A stretch of DNA of 64,000 bases from Chitinophagaceae bacterium (GCA_947474435.1 CANJII010000005.1:61626-125625); one strand, 5' to 3'; counted from the first letter of the stretch, positions 44,869 through 54,940 are shown. The notes: generated from the letters alone by a model not told the origin. Numbers and translations: made by a program.

Positions 44869-45888
44869 TTATTTTATCGGAACATAAATATCAGTTTCCC
44901 ACTTCGCTGTATCTTTTTCCATACCTGGATCAGTAACATAAACTTCCCAAGGATTTCCATTCGGCGATTTACCGTTGTTTCCAATCCATTTAAAAGCTGC
45001 TTCGTAAGCAGAATGTGTTTTTTCATATGAACCAAAATATTTTACAACAGCCACATCACCCGAATAAGAATTTTTTGCAGTAATTCTTCCATCAGATTTG
45101 CCCAGTTTATCTGTCGGAATAGCCGCTTCCCAAATATATTTTGCGCCATCCATTTTTACCATAATACCGAAAGGAGCTCCTGCCATTTTCAAGTTGTGTT
45201 TTGCCATGTATTCTCCTATTTCGTGATACATCATACCATATTTCTGTCCGATTTCGTTTGTGTTCGACATGTCAGCTGAATCAAGAATTGTTAAACAAGG
45301 TGTTGAGGGCACAGAGGATGTTTCAATGGTATAAACAACTTCTGGAATACCTGGAACCAAGGCAGCAGCACTGTCTAGGTTTTTTAAGCCACTTTCGAAA
45401 ATTGGTCCGAGCATTTTATCAACCAAAAAAAATCCGAATAATCTTTTTAACGGATTCATACCTGCATCAGAATCCATGTTCCAGGTCAGTTTTGTTTTTT
45501 GATCTGCATCTTCCAAAGCAAAACTGACAACAGAATTACCACTCCCCATAAAATTCATTTTTGTTTCAATAAATGTGAATGGAGTGCTCTTTGTAATTTT
45601 AATGTTTCCGGTTCCTACATTACTGTTTTCCGAAATCCACGAATAATACGCTCCAACTCCTTCAGAAGTATCGCCATAGGTAATTTTTGCGGTTGTATCC
45701 ATCTGGTACCATGGCAACCATAATTGCCATTTTTTCAAATCGTTAATTAGTGAATAAACAGTTTCAGGTTTTGAATTGATTACCATGCTTCTTTCCACAT
45801 GAACTTTTGAGGGGAGAAAAAAAGAAATGACAAGCAACAGAACTACCATGCCCAGCAGGCCGAGTCCGATAAATTTTAGTGTTCGCAT
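44869..45888 (-). CDS. SRPBCC-GyrI-like fusion with N-terminal membrane anchor
   Basis: 339 residues: a membrane helix (residues 5-27), an SRPBCC/polyketide-cyclase-like domain (about 30-170; HVERSMVINSKPETVYSLINDLKKW), then a GyrI-like/SOUL-type small-molecule-binding domain (about 190-339; KYGMMYHEIGEYMAKHNL ... GSYEKTHSAYEAAFKWI). Both domains bind hydrophobic or small ligands; the anchor points to a membrane-associated sensor or ligand trap. This combination is seen in Bacteroidota, but the ligand is unknown. Single-gene unit. Confidence 0.82.
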   Translation of the reverse strand: MRTLKFIGLGLLGMVVLLLVISFFLPSKVHVERSMVINSKPETVYSLINDLKKWQLWLPWYQMDTTAKITYGDTSEGVGAYYSWISENSNVGTGNIKITKSTPFTFIETKMNFMGSGNSVVSFALEDADQKTKLTWNMDSDAGMNPLKRLFGFFLVDKMLGPIFESGLKNLDSAAALVPGIPEVVYTIETSSVPSTPCLTILDSADMSNTNEIGQKYGMMYHEIGEYMAKHNLKMAGAPFGIMVKMDGAKYIWEAAIPTDKLGKSDGRITAKNSYSGDVAVVKYFGSYEKTHSAYEAAFKWIGNNGKSPNGNPWEVYVTDPGMEKDTAKWETDIYVPIK

Positions 45889-46111
45889 TTTTTTGGGGTT
45901 TTAGTGCACGAAAAATAACTGCAATTATTTATGAAGTAAACGGTTTACTGAAAATAATTATTTTTTGAAAATGAAATACTGGTTGTTTGTCTTTGAGGTG
46001 TTTTTAAAAAGTAAACTGAACATCAACATTTTTGTGTACATGAATAAAGATTGGAGTTTGGGTTGTTCAATTATTTTTGCCCACACAATTATTTTTAATC
46101 ACTTTTAATTA

Positions 46112-46639
46112 ATGAGAAATTTACTGATTCTGCTTTCGGCTTTGTGCGTGCTCACTGCAAGTTCATGTGGTAAAAAGGAAAAGTTATCGGAACTGATTAA
46201 TCTGCAACTTGACAGTATTACTCATTCGCTTGCTGTAAAGGCTGATGCAAAACAGTTGGACAGACTGATTTTAAACATCAATGATTTTATCAGCAAGTTT
46301 CCGAAAGACAGTCTGGCTTCAAAATATTTATTTGAAGAAGCTCGTATATATCAAAGTCAGGGAGAATATAAAAATGCAGTAACAGTTTTAGACAGATTGT
46401 TAATAGATTTTCCGGATGCAAAAGAATGCGGGATGAGTGTTTTTATGGAAGGATTTATTTATGCGAACCTTTTAAATGATTATACAAAGGCAAAAGAAAA
46501 ATATGAATTGTATTTAAGTAAGTATGGAAATGAAAATGAAAAAATGTCGCACGATGTAAAACTGGAATTGGATAATTTGGGGAAATCGCCCGACGAACTA
46601 TTCAAACAGATTCAGGCGAATGCCGATTCATTAAAATAA
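46112..46639 (+). CDS. Tetratricopeptide-repeat lipoprotein
   Basis: 175 residues with a lipoprotein signal peptide (lipobox TASSC, Cys 19) and two to three TPR-like helical pairs: SKYLFEEARIYQSQGEYKNA and YANLLNDYTKAKEKYELYL. Similar small TPR lipoproteins act as scaffolds at the outer membrane, some in BamD-like roles, but this one is shorter than BamD. Function unknown. Upstream 223 bases contain no gene. Confidence 0.75.
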   Translation: MRNLLILLSALCVLTASSCGKKEKLSELINLQLDSITHSLAVKADAKQLDRLILNINDFISKFPKDSLASKYLFEEARIYQSQGEYKNAVTVLDRLLIDFPDAKECGMSVFMEGFIYANLLNDYTKAKEKYELYLSKYGNENEKMSHDVKLELDNLGKSPDELFKQIQANADSLK

Positions 46640-46682
46640 TATTTTCAATTTTTTGGAACTTGCGCTTAGGCAGATTGAATTT

Positions 46683-47417
46683 TTATCCTTCAAGATGAAT
46701 AGTAAAAAGTATGGTGCGCGTTCTTAACCTACTCAGCACTGAAGAATAAATAAGTACATCATCATTCTGCAATACATTGGTTAAACCATACGATATTTTG
46801 ATTTCGGGGGCAATAATTGCCATGGGCATGTGCAGTTCTATCCCGATTCCATATTCAAACAAATAATCATCTTTCTTCACCTTAATTAAATTTTCAGCAC
46901 GACGGGCAGTGGCGTTAGATTGCATATCAATGCTGTATTTAAATCCGGAGATTACATACATGCGCGAGTTCTTGTATGGTTTTGATTTATATTTTAACAG
47001 AAAAGGAAATTCAAGATACACGCTTTCAATTTTTTTAAATACAGGTAGCGTACTATCCTTTTGAGTGTACTTAATATTTTTTTCGCCGAATGACAGTGCA
47101 GGAATTAAGCGCAGATCGAAGTACCTGCCAATGTGATAATCGGTTACAATTCCCAAATTAAATCCTGGCCCTTTGATTGGTTGAACATTCAGAATATTTT
47201 TCTGAACAATGAAATTTGAATCCAGCGTTATTTTATAATCGCTTTTGTTATAACCGAGTGCCACGCCAAAATGAAATTTGCGCGACATGTTTTGATCATC
47301 GTGTTCTCTGATAGAATATTGCGCATTTACTTTCAAGGAAGAAGAAAGCAACAGACACAATATCAGGATTTGTATCCTGAATATAAAGTGGCGATTCCGA
47401 ATGATAGTGTGGTGCAT
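46683..47417 (-). CDS. porT: PorT, type IX secretion system protein
   Basis: 244 residues: a signal peptide (hydrophobic stretch ILILCLLLSSS, cleavage near VNAQ), then an outer-membrane beta-barrel with KFHFGVALGYNKSDYKI and SVYLEFPFLLKYKSK, which match PorT. PorT is needed for T9SS function. Its start overlaps the end of ubiE by 55 bases; the ubiE-porT neighbourhood is conserved in this phylum, which supports the call. No other in-frame ATG would keep the signal peptide. Confidence 0.88.
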   Translation of the reverse strand: MHHTIIRNRHFIFRIQILILCLLLSSSLKVNAQYSIREHDDQNMSRKFHFGVALGYNKSDYKITLDSNFIVQKNILNVQPIKGPGFNLGIVTDYHIGRYFDLRLIPALSFGEKNIKYTQKDSTLPVFKKIESVYLEFPFLLKYKSKPYKNSRMYVISGFKYSIDMQSNATARRAENLIKVKKDDYLFEYGIGIELHMPMAIIAPEIKISYGLTNVLQNDDVLIYSSVLSRLRTRTILFTIHLEG

Positions 47418-48094
47418 TTTGTTTTTACAAAACCAATTGACTGCAAAATATTTTCAAACTGTTTTCCATCCGGAAAAACTTTTACCGATTGCGGAAGGTA
47501 AGTGTATGCTGATTTATCACCTGTAATCCAACTTCCGATCAGCGGACAAATCCTGTTGAAGTAAAAATTAAAAAATCCATTTATGATTTTATTTCGCGGT
47601 TTACTGAATTCCAGTATCACTACTTTTCCATTGGGCTTCAGCACACGAAACATTTCCTTTAAACCAATTTCAAGGTGAGCAAAATTCCGAACTCCGTAAG
47701 CAACGGTTACTGCATCAAATTTATTGTCGGCAAACGGTAATTGTTCCGCATCTGCAATTTGCAATTCTATTTTTTGCTGCAGGTTCAGTTGTTCAATTTT
47801 CTTTTCTCCATAAACAATCATCTCTTTTGAAATATCAGCGCCAATAATTTTATCCGGATTTAATTTCAATAAGGCGATTGCAATGTCAGCCGTTCCGGTT
47901 GCAACATCTAAAATCAGTTTTGGGTTTTCTTGATTCAGTTCTCTCACTAATTTCCGTTTCCAGATATTATAAATACCGAACGATAAAATGGTGTTCATCA
48001 AATCGTAACGCGATGCAATGTTGTTAAACATTTGCGCCACCTGTTCTTTTTTTCCAAGCGAAGATTCGGTGTATGGAAGCACTTGCTTATTCAT
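47363..48094 (-). CDS. ubiE: Demethylmenaquinone methyltransferase
   Basis: 243 residues from the ATG at 48094 (MNKQVLPYTESSLGKKEQVAQMFN); an earlier in-frame ATG at 48136 adds 14 non-conserved residues. The SAM-binding motif LDVATGTADIAIALL, then VTVAYGVRNFAHLEIGLKEM and YFNRICPLIGSWITGDKSAY are the UbiE/MenG signatures. It makes menaquinone, the likely quinone of this organism's respiratory chain, including N2O reduction. Divergent from engB. Confidence 0.95.
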   Translation of the reverse strand: MNKQVLPYTESSLGKKEQVAQMFNNIASRYDLMNTILSFGIYNIWKRKLVRELNQENPKLILDVATGTADIAIALLKLNPDKIIGADISKEMIVYGEKKIEQLNLQQKIELQIADAEQLPFADNKFDAVTVAYGVRNFAHLEIGLKEMFRVLKPNGKVVILEFSKPRNKIINGFFNFYFNRICPLIGSWITGDKSAYTYLPQSVKVFPDGKQFENILQSIGFVKTKCTTLSFGIATLYSGYKS

Positions 48095-48149
48095 CGGGCG
48101 CAAATTACTTTCATTCCATCTACATTCGCCAATCAAATTTTTTCAGTTC

Positions 48150-48749
48150 ATGATTATTAAGTCAGCAATATTTAAAGGAAGTTTTAAAACAGTGGAGCAA
48201 TGCCCGCCGGGAAAATTGCCGGAGTTTGCTTTTATCGGGAGAAGTAATGTGGGCAAATCATCACTCATAAACATGCTGCTGAGTAAAAAAGATTTAGTGA
48301 AAGTTTCAGGGCGGCCGGGGAAAACACAATCCATCAATCACTTTCTGATTAATGATGGATTTTATTTTGTTGACTTACCCGGTTATGGTTTTGCTGCAGT
48401 ATCGAAAAAAGAAAAACACACATGGAAAAAAATGATTGCTGATTTTTTGCAGCAACGCGAACAACTGCTCAATACTTTTGTGCTGATTGATGCGCGGCAC
48501 GAACCACTTAAAATTGATCTGGATTTTATCAATCAGTTTGGCGAGTGGCAAATTCCGTTCTCCATTATTTTTACAAAGGCCGATAAGGTTGGTAAGGATG
48601 TGATTGCTTCACATAAAAAAATGTTTGAAGAGCGCCTATCTGAATCGTGGGAAAATTTACCACCTATATTTATTTCTTCAGCCGAAACACAAATTGGCAG
48701 GGATGAGATTTTTAAATATGTGGAAGAGATGATGGTGGAAGGGAAATAA
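48150..48749 (+). CDS. engB: Ribosome biogenesis GTP-binding protein EngB/YihA
   Basis: 199 residues from the ATG at 48150; the longer open frame runs antisense into ubiE and is not conserved. G1 GRSNVGKS (30-37), G3 DLPGYGFA near residue 73 and G4 TKADK near 145 define a TRAFAC GTPase of the YihA group, needed for large-subunit assembly. Length is typical. Confidence 0.95.
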   Translation: MIIKSAIFKGSFKTVEQCPPGKLPEFAFIGRSNVGKSSLINMLLSKKDLVKVSGRPGKTQSINHFLINDGFYFVDLPGYGFAAVSKKEKHTWKKMIADFLQQREQLLNTFVLIDARHEPLKIDLDFINQFGEWQIPFSIIFTKADKVGKDVIASHKKMFEERLSESWENLPPIFISSAETQIGRDEIFKYVEEMMVEGK

Positions 48750-48781
48750 GTATATTTATTCACTTGTGAACAAAAAAACAA

Positions 48782-49546
48782 TCACAAACTAACCTTCAAC
48801 CCATCATAACTCAATACAATTCCTTTGGGCAAATGCGCACTCACCTCATTGTACAATCCTAACTGATGACTGATGTGCGTGAGGTAAGTGGTTTCGGCTT
48901 TAAATTCTTTTGCCACTTCAATGGCTTCATCTAAAGTGAAATGCGAAATATGTTTTTCGGTTCGCAATGCATTCAGCACTAAATATTTTGTTCCGTAAAT
49001 TTTTTTCTTCTCCTCAACCGGTATTTTATTGGCATCGGTGATATATGTAAAATCTCCAAACCGGAAACCGAGCACAGGCATTTTATAATGCAAAACTTTT
49101 ATCGGAATTATTTCTAAACCTTCAATGTAAAAATTGGTGTCACCATTTATCGAATGAAAATTCAGTTCTGGAATTCCCGGATAATCACTTTTATCAAAAA
49201 TGTATGGAAATTCTTCACGCAATTTTTGCTGAGTAAAATCTGTTGCATAAACTTCCATCGGCTTCTTCATGAAAAAATTGAATGCTCGAATATCGTCCAT
49301 GCCTGCTGTGTGGTCTTTATGACTGTGTGTGAAGATGAGCGCATCTAACCGCGTCACATTTTCGCGCAATAGCTGCTGCCGAAAATCGGGACCGCTATCC
49401 ACCACAAAAACTTTTCCTTCATGCTCAATCATCACTGATGATCGAAGTCGATTGTCTTTTTTATTTGTTGAAGCGCAAACCCGGCAAGGGCAACTGATAA
49501 CCGGAACGCCCTGTGAAGTTCCTGTGCCGAGAAAAGTGATTTTCAC
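48782..49546 (-). CDS. PhnP-like MBL-fold metallohydrolase
   Basis: 254 residues starting at a GTG that overlaps the upstream stop codon by four bases (GTGA). FLGTGTSQGVPVISCPCRVC, with two Cys near the start, and FTHSHKDHTAGMDDIRAFN near residue 75 match the PhnP-like branch, in which Cys residues form a structural zinc site. TYLTHISHQLG supplies further metal ligands. Likely a cytoplasmic phosphodiesterase; substrate unknown. Co-transcribed with the small upstream gene. Confidence 0.88.
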   Translation of the reverse strand: MKITFLGTGTSQGVPVISCPCRVCASTNKKDNRLRSSVMIEHEGKVFVVDSGPDFRQQLLRENVTRLDALIFTHSHKDHTAGMDDIRAFNFFMKKPMEVYATDFTQQKLREEFPYIFDKSDYPGIPELNFHSINGDTNFYIEGLEIIPIKVLHYKMPVLGFRFGDFTYITDANKIPVEEKKKIYGTKYLVLNALRTEKHISHFTLDEAIEVAKEFKAETTYLTHISHQLGLYNEVSAHLPKGIVLSYDGLKVSL

Positions 49547-49815
49547 ACTGCCAGTTTTGTCTGTTGAAGATTTAAAACAAAATTGGCTTCCTTCTCATCA
49601 AGTTGTGAGAAATCAATATCGAGTTCAGGAATCATTTCTAAAAAAGAATTGATGCGCGATTCAAGATCGAAATATTTATTTACTACTATTACTCTGCGAT
49701 CCTGAAGCACACAGTATCCTGATTTGAACGAACCTTTTTCATAACGAATCACATATTTTGATTCCTTTAAAATATTTTCAATTTTCTGAAGTGATTGCGG
49801 TGTGTATTTGAACAT
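49543..49815 (-). CDS. Conserved small protein of unknown function
   Basis: 90 residues from the ATG at 49815 (MFKYTPQSLQKIENIL); an earlier in-frame start adds 18 residues. The segment YVIRYEKGSFKSGYCVLQDRRVIVVNKYFDLESRI is well ordered, with a possible beta-hairpin followed by helices. I do not recognise a named family. Its stop overlaps the GTG start of the metallohydrolase gene, implying translational coupling and perhaps a shared function. Confidence 0.65.
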   Translation of the reverse strand: MFKYTPQSLQKIENILKESKYVIRYEKGSFKSGYCVLQDRRVIVVNKYFDLESRINSFLEMIPELDIDFSQLDEKEANFVLNLQQTKLAV

Positions 49816-49941
49816 GTCTTTTTTGAATGATTCAAAGATAGAACGAGAGTGCGTGTTACTGCAAACCAAATTATACGATTGTTAGTTTGTTAATAAACAA
49901 TTCAGTTTGGCGTACTGCCTGTGCTGAATTAAGTTTGACTC

Positions 49942-50559
49942 ATGTTCAGAAAAATTCTTTTCAGCATCAGTTGTATTTTTTTATTTCAATTTTCATACGC
50001 ACAATTTAAAGGCGGATTTTATATTGGCATAAACGGTACTCAGGTTGATGGAGATAAAATTGCAGGTTTTTATAAGTTAGGTTCAAATCTGGCCGTTGCG
50101 GTTGAATACCCTTTTGGTGAACACTTAGGAGTGTCAATGGAAATTGGATATAGCCAAAAAGGAAGTCAAACAAAATGGCAACAAGGTGTGCCAAGACAAT
50201 ATTTTTTAAAACTGGATTATGTTGAGGTTCCGTTAATGTTAAATTACCATGACAATAAAAAAGTAACGCTTTGTGCCGGAGTTGGAATTAATGAATTGGT
50301 ATATTTTAATGAAGAGATTGTTAATTATAATCCATATTTAAATTATTCGCATATAAGAAAAATTAATAATACTGATATTGAATTGAAGGGTGGGGGATCA
50401 TACCAGTTGAGTAAGCACTGGATGATTAATATTTTGTATTCCTATTCTGTTATTTCAATGGGAATTTCTGATGATAGTCCTTATCTTAATAATGGTCTTT
50501 TTAATAACCTCGTAACTTTCCGGTTGGGATATTTAATTAAAGGAAAGGTGAACAAATAA
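49942..50559 (+). CDS. Outer membrane beta-barrel protein, PorT/OMP_b-brl-like
   Basis: 205 residues: a signal peptide (cleavage after FQFSYAQ), then FKGGFYIGINGTQVDGDKIAGFYKLG and GVSMEIGYSQKGSQ, the pattern of small eight-strand outer-membrane barrels (PF13568 type). No partner gene is adjacent. Role unknown. Confidence 0.8.
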   Translation: MFRKILFSISCIFLFQFSYAQFKGGFYIGINGTQVDGDKIAGFYKLGSNLAVAVEYPFGEHLGVSMEIGYSQKGSQTKWQQGVPRQYFLKLDYVEVPLMLNYHDNKKVTLCAGVGINELVYFNEEIVNYNPYLNYSHIRKINNTDIELKGGGSYQLSKHWMINILYSYSVISMGISDDSPYLNNGLFNNLVTFRLGYLIKGKVNK

Positions 50560-50781
50560 CATTTTGAAATTTCTATTTTAACTCCGAAAACCAAAAGTTG
50601 AAAACACATTTGTTATTTCTTCATTGTGATTTTTTAAGCATTTATTGTTTTAAAGGTAAAGTTTCCCGAAAGTGAATTTGACATTTAGAAAATGCTTTTA
50701 AAAGGAACTTCAGTATGAAATGATTGGATTGAAACGGTAATTTTATTTTCATCATACTTGCATTCTGATGCAAACGGTTTC

Positions 50782-51894
50782 ATGTTGAGACAAAAGACTT
50801 ATTTTGAAAACCTTGATAGTTTAAGAGCCATTGCCGCACTATGTGTGGTTTTATATCATTTCACCTTGTGGCTGCATTTTCCGGATGGAATTTTTTACGA
50901 TAGAGTACAAAAAATTATTTCATTCAATCATTATGGTGGACCATTATCAGTTCGGTTCTTTTTTGTACTCAGTGGTTTTCTGATTACCTATCTAATGTTT
51001 GATGAACAAAAACTAAATGGCAAATTCAGCATTAAAAATTTTTACATACGCAGAGTGCTGCGCATTTTTCCAATTTACTACATCTCATTAATTATCGGAT
51101 TTATTATTTATCCGGTGTTGCTGAATAGCAGAGGAATTTCATTTCACGAAGTCTCGAATCCTGTTTTCTTCTCGTTGTTCTTAGCCAATTTTGATGTGAT
51201 GTATCATAATGCTCCTGTAAATGGTTTGCTTGGGTTACAATGGAGTGTTGCGGTTGAAGAACAATTTTATTTATTGTCACCTGCTCTTTTTTTGCTAGCT
51301 TATAAAAAATATTTTCCGCAGATGCAGTTGTTGTTCATTGCTGTATCTTACCTCTTTTATTTACAACATTGGAATGATGGAACTTCTGTTCCACATTATC
51401 ATACTCTGAGTGTTCTCAGTTATTTATCGTTCGGAAGTTTGTTAGCGTGGGTTTGTTCAGCTCATTTCGATATCATTAGCAAAACCCTGAATCTGATTTC
51501 AAAGATTTCAATATTCATTATTTACTCTTTGTGTATAATTTTTATTTTTTTCTTCGATGATATTCATGCTGCAATTCCTTTCATTAATGCAATTGTTATG
51601 AAAATCATTACCACTTTATTTTTTGGTTTCGTTATTCTCGAACAGAATTATTCCACCCATTCAGTCTTTAAAATGGGGAGAATAAAAATTTTATCGTGGC
51701 TTGGAAAAATCAGTTACGGAATTTATATCTACCACATGACAGCGATTTACATGGTGATATATTTTTTCAAATTGAATGAACATACAATTTGGTTTCAAAT
51801 GATTACAGCACTTATTCTGACAATTGCAATCAGTACAATCAGTGTCAGGTACATTGAAAAATATTTTCAGCGTCTAAAAAAGAAATTCGATTAA
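50782..51894 (+). CDS. Membrane acyltransferase (OafA/YrhL, acyltransferase 3 family)
   Basis: 370 residues from the ATG at 50782 (a TTG at 50758 would add eight residues). About ten membrane helices. The N-terminal NLDSLRAIAALCVVLYHF carries the essential RxxA and His, and GLLGLQWSVAVEEQFYLLSP is the second family motif. Such enzymes add acyl groups to surface or cell-wall carbohydrates. No glycan gene cluster is adjacent, so the target is unknown. Confidence 0.88.
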   Translation: MLRQKTYFENLDSLRAIAALCVVLYHFTLWLHFPDGIFYDRVQKIISFNHYGGPLSVRFFFVLSGFLITYLMFDEQKLNGKFSIKNFYIRRVLRIFPIYYISLIIGFIIYPVLLNSRGISFHEVSNPVFFSLFLANFDVMYHNAPVNGLLGLQWSVAVEEQFYLLSPALFLLAYKKYFPQMQLLFIAVSYLFYLQHWNDGTSVPHYHTLSVLSYLSFGSLLAWVCSAHFDIISKTLNLISKISIFIIYSLCIIFIFFFDDIHAAIPFINAIVMKIITTLFFGFVILEQNYSTHSVFKMGRIKILSWLGKISYGIYIYHMTAIYMVIYFFKLNEHTIWFQMITALILTIAISTISVRYIEKYFQRLKKKFD

Positions 51895-51919
51895 TAAAAA
51901 TTTAAAAGAAAACAGATGA

Positions 51920-52963
51920 TTAATTCTCAATTTCAAATAAAACTCCACCTACACTTCCTGGTGGTTTTTTATTTAAGTGACGATATGATTTATCCGTGGC
52001 TTCGCGACCGCGAGGTGTGCGTTTTAAATATCCTTCCTGAATCAGGAATGGTTCATATACTTCTTCTATTGTTCCGGCTTCTTCGCCGCATGCGGTTGCA
52101 ATAGTTGTAATGCCAACAGGGCCGCCTTTAAATTTATCAATGATGCAGGAGAGAATTCTGTTATCCATTTCATCCAAACCATGCTCATCCACATTCAGTG
52201 CTTTCAATCCATACTTCGCAATTTCCAAATCAATTTTTCCATTGCCTTTCACTTGTGCAAAATCTCTTACTCGTCTTAATAATGCATTTGCAATGCGCGG
52301 AGTGCCGCGGCTACGACCTGCAATTTCCATCACCGCATCTTTAGCAATCGGGGTGTTTAAAATCTCAGAAGAGCGGTCAATAATTTTATTTAATACTTCA
52401 GCAGTATAATATTCCAATCGTGATGTGATACCAAAACGCGAACGCAATGGTGATGACAATAAACCTGAACGGGTTGTAGCTCCCACCAATGTAAACGGAT
52501 TTAAATTCAATTGAATGCTTCGTGCATTGGGTCCGCTGTCGAGCATTATATCAATCTTGTAATCTTCCATTGCCGAATACAAATATTCCTCAACAACTGT
52601 TGACAGGCGATGAATTTCATCAATGAATAAAACATCACGCTCACCGAGATTAGTGAGCAGCCCCGCAAGGTCGGCAGGTTTTTCCAACACAGGACCGGAT
52701 GTGATTTTAATATTCACACCTAACTCGTGTGCAATTATGTGACTCAAAGTTGTTTTACCTAAACCCGGAGGTCCGTGTAACAACACATGGTCGAGCGCTT
52801 CGCCGCGCTGCTTTGCTGCTTTTATAAAAACTTTCAGGTTGTCAACGATTTGCGGTTGCCCCATAAATTCTTTGAACTCAGCAGGTCGAAGAACTTTTTC
52901 AATTTCTTTTTCCGCTGCAGTAAGCAACTCTTTTTCGGGTTCAGTATTTGGATTGCGCGACAT
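51920..52963 (-). CDS. ruvB: Holliday junction branch migration helicase RuvB
   Basis: 347 residues: Walker [10 protein letters not shown], Walker B FIDEIHRL, sensor [18 protein letters not shown], and the C-terminal winged helix RTPRGREAT. RuvB drives branch migration with RuvA. Single gene; ruvA and ruvC are not adjacent. Divergent from the asparagine synthetase B-like gene. Confidence 0.97.
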   Translation of the reverse strand: MSRNPNTEPEKELLTAAEKEIEKVLRPAEFKEFMGQPQIVDNLKVFIKAAKQRGEALDHVLLHGPPGLGKTTLSHIIAHELGVNIKITSGPVLEKPADLAGLLTNLGERDVLFIDEIHRLSTVVEEYLYSAMEDYKIDIMLDSGPNARSIQLNLNPFTLVGATTRSGLLSSPLRSRFGITSRLEYYTAEVLNKIIDRSSEILNTPIAKDAVMEIAGRSRGTPRIANALLRRVRDFAQVKGNGKIDLEIAKYGLKALNVDEHGLDEMDNRILSCIIDKFKGGPVGITTIATACGEEAGTIEEVYEPFLIQEGYLKRTPRGREATDKSYRHLNKKPPGSVGGVLFEIEN

Positions 52964-53161
52964 GTGGTTGTGGGTTTCAAAAGTAAATGAAAATCGTATT
53001 GAAGAAATTTTGATTACTCACAACAAATTGTTTTACCGAAGCAATTGTTTTTTACCCACAATCGTTACTCGGAAAGATTTTTGTAAGACGGTGATGGTTC
53101 AATTAAATTTACATTCGTGAAATCGAAGATTCACGAAGTCATAGATTTCAAAAAATTAATC

Positions 53162-54421
53162 ATGAGTAAAAAAATATTTGCTTCAATAATTTCTCTCCTT
53201 TTTATTTCTCAGGTTTCGTTTGCGTCCTTGATTTTAATTCCGATGGATTCAAAGCAGGCCCAGCATCTGAAAGCTTACGGAATTGCTTACTGGGTTTTGA
53301 AACATGATATTACTGTTGATTGGATGTTGAATTACAGGGGTGGAAGTTTTGCTTTTCCTTATACCAAAATATTTGAAGATGAATGTGTGGTACGCGGAGT
53401 AAATTATGAAGTGGTACCGGAAGCAAAGTATCAAAGCATCATGGCTGAAATTGCAAACCCGGAAGTGAATGAGGATATAGTGAAATTAGAAAAGGCTCCG
53501 AAGATTGCGGTGTATTCACCAAAAAATAAATTGCCGTGGGACGATGCAGTGACCATGGTTTTAACTTATGCTGAAATTCCGTACGACCTCGTTTATGATG
53601 ATGATGTGATGGAAGGAAAACTGCCGTTATATGATTGGCTACATCTACACCACGAAGATTTTACAGGGCAGTATGGAAAATTTTATGCGCAGTTCGGAAC
53701 ACAACAATGGTACAAGGATGATGAAAAAACACAGCAGGAATCAGCCAAGAAGTGGGGCTTTCAAAAAGTTTCGCAACTAAAACTGGCTGTTGCAAAAAAC
53801 ATCAGAAACTATGTTGCAGGTGGTGGATTTTTATTTGCCATGTGTTCGGCAACAGATTCATATGACATTGCGCTCGCTGCTGAAGGTGTTGATATATGCG
53901 GAAGTGTTTTTGACGGTGACCCAATGGAAACTGATGCGCAGAAAAAATTAAATTTCAATAATTGTTTTGCGTTCGAAAATTTCAACATCGTAACCAACCC
54001 GATGGAATATGAGTTCAGCAACATTGATGCAACCAATCCGCGACCAAAAATGGACGATGATTATTTTTCGTTGTTTGATTTCTCAGCTAAGTATGACCCG
54101 GTTCCTACTATGTTGTGTCAGGACCATACAAAAACAATTAAAGGTTTCATGGGGCAAACAACAGATTTTCGTGAGCAGTACATTAAATCTGATGTGTTGA
54201 TTATGGGCGAATACAAACCTTTTAAAATGGCGCGATACATTCATGGAAATTTCGGAAAGGGCATGTGGACTTTTTATGGAGGTCATGACCCGGAAGATTA
54301 TCAGCACATGGTTTACGACCCGCCAACTGATTTAGCATTGCATCCAAATTCACCGGGCTATCGTTTGATTTTAAATAATGTTTTATTTCCCGCAGCGAAA
54401 AAGAAACACCAGAAAACCTGA
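53162..54421 (+). CDS. Secreted protein annotated in relatives as asparagine synthetase B-like
   Basis: 419 residues from the ATG at 53162, which gives a signal peptide ending SQVSFAS. The mature start LILIPMDSKQAQHLKAYGIAYWVL and later LPWDDAVTMVLTYAEIPYDLVYDDDV and NYVAGGGFLFAMCSATDSYDIAL define a family common in Bacteroidota and often labelled asparagine synthetase B. The exported location and absence of synthetase motifs make that label doubtful; the middle looks more like a class I amidotransferase/ThuA-like fold. Translationally coupled to the next gene (ATGA overlap). Confidence 0.65.
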   Translation: MSKKIFASIISLLFISQVSFASLILIPMDSKQAQHLKAYGIAYWVLKHDITVDWMLNYRGGSFAFPYTKIFEDECVVRGVNYEVVPEAKYQSIMAEIANPEVNEDIVKLEKAPKIAVYSPKNKLPWDDAVTMVLTYAEIPYDLVYDDDVMEGKLPLYDWLHLHHEDFTGQYGKFYAQFGTQQWYKDDEKTQQESAKKWGFQKVSQLKLAVAKNIRNYVAGGGFLFAMCSATDSYDIALAAEGVDICGSVFDGDPMETDAQKKLNFNNCFAFENFNIVTNPMEYEFSNIDATNPRPKMDDDYFSLFDFSAKYDPVPTMLCQDHTKTIKGFMGQTTDFREQYIKSDVLIMGEYKPFKMARYIHGNFGKGMWTFYGGHDPEDYQHMVYDPPTDLALHPNSPGYRLILNNVLFPAAKKKHQKT

Positions 54422-54876
54422 TGAAATATTTATTAATTGTTGCGATATTTTTTTTCAGTACTAATTCATTTGCTCAAAATTGTTTGGACCCAATTGCTCA
54501 AAATCAATTGAATTCCACTCTGAGTTTAAACGGAGATTATGAAACTGATTTGAAAAAAACTGTTGAAATAACTGCCGGAAAAACTTCAATGATTAACATT
54601 GAAACCGAAGGAGATTATCAATATGTATTGGTATTGGTTTGCAAAAGCGGAATTAAAGGTTGCGGTCTGGAATTGCAGGATGAAAGCGGAACTCAAATAG
54701 ATTATGTTTTGAATTATGCTGGAGCCGAAAATTATTATGCCACTATAGAATTTACTTCTGATTTAAAAAGTGTGTATCGTGTTTTGTGTACAGCCACTTC
54801 ATCGTGCTGCGCTCAATTGGTTTTGCTGAGCAAGATTAATGAGACAGAAGATGAAAAAACCAAACGGAAATATTAA
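54421..54876 (+). CDS. Small secreted Cys-rich protein
   Basis: 151 residues: signal peptide (STNSFAQ), then a mainly beta domain with six cysteines (NCLDP, VCKSGIKGCGL, VLCTATSSCCAQ). The ATG overlaps the upstream stop codon by one base, so the two are co-translated. I do not recognise a named family; it probably works with its upstream neighbour in the periplasm. Confidence 0.65.
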   Translation: MKYLLIVAIFFFSTNSFAQNCLDPIAQNQLNSTLSLNGDYETDLKKTVEITAGKTSMINIETEGDYQYVLVLVCKSGIKGCGLELQDESGTQIDYVLNYAGAENYYATIEFTSDLKSVYRVLCTATSSCCAQLVLLSKINETEDEKTKRKY

Positions 54877-54890
54877 TAAAAACTTAACCG

Positions 54891-54940
54891 TCCCGATGAT
54901 TACATCGGGATAAACTCCAACGCAAAGGCGCAGAGTTTTT
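54891..54940. repeat. Dispersed palindromic repeat (family C), copy 1
   Basis: An 8-base-arm palindrome (TCCCGATG with complement around ATTA) next to an AACTCC...GAGTT hairpin. Read on the minus strand it matches 62364-62401 over the CCCGATGTAATC core with one difference and also shares AACTCTG and TGGAGTTT. It may double as a terminator of the preceding two genes. Confidence 0.65.

Noticed and set aside
48018..48149. Upstream extension of engB
   Set aside because: It is antisense to the conserved N-terminus of ubiE and not part of the EngB family; the ATG at 48150 fits the family start.
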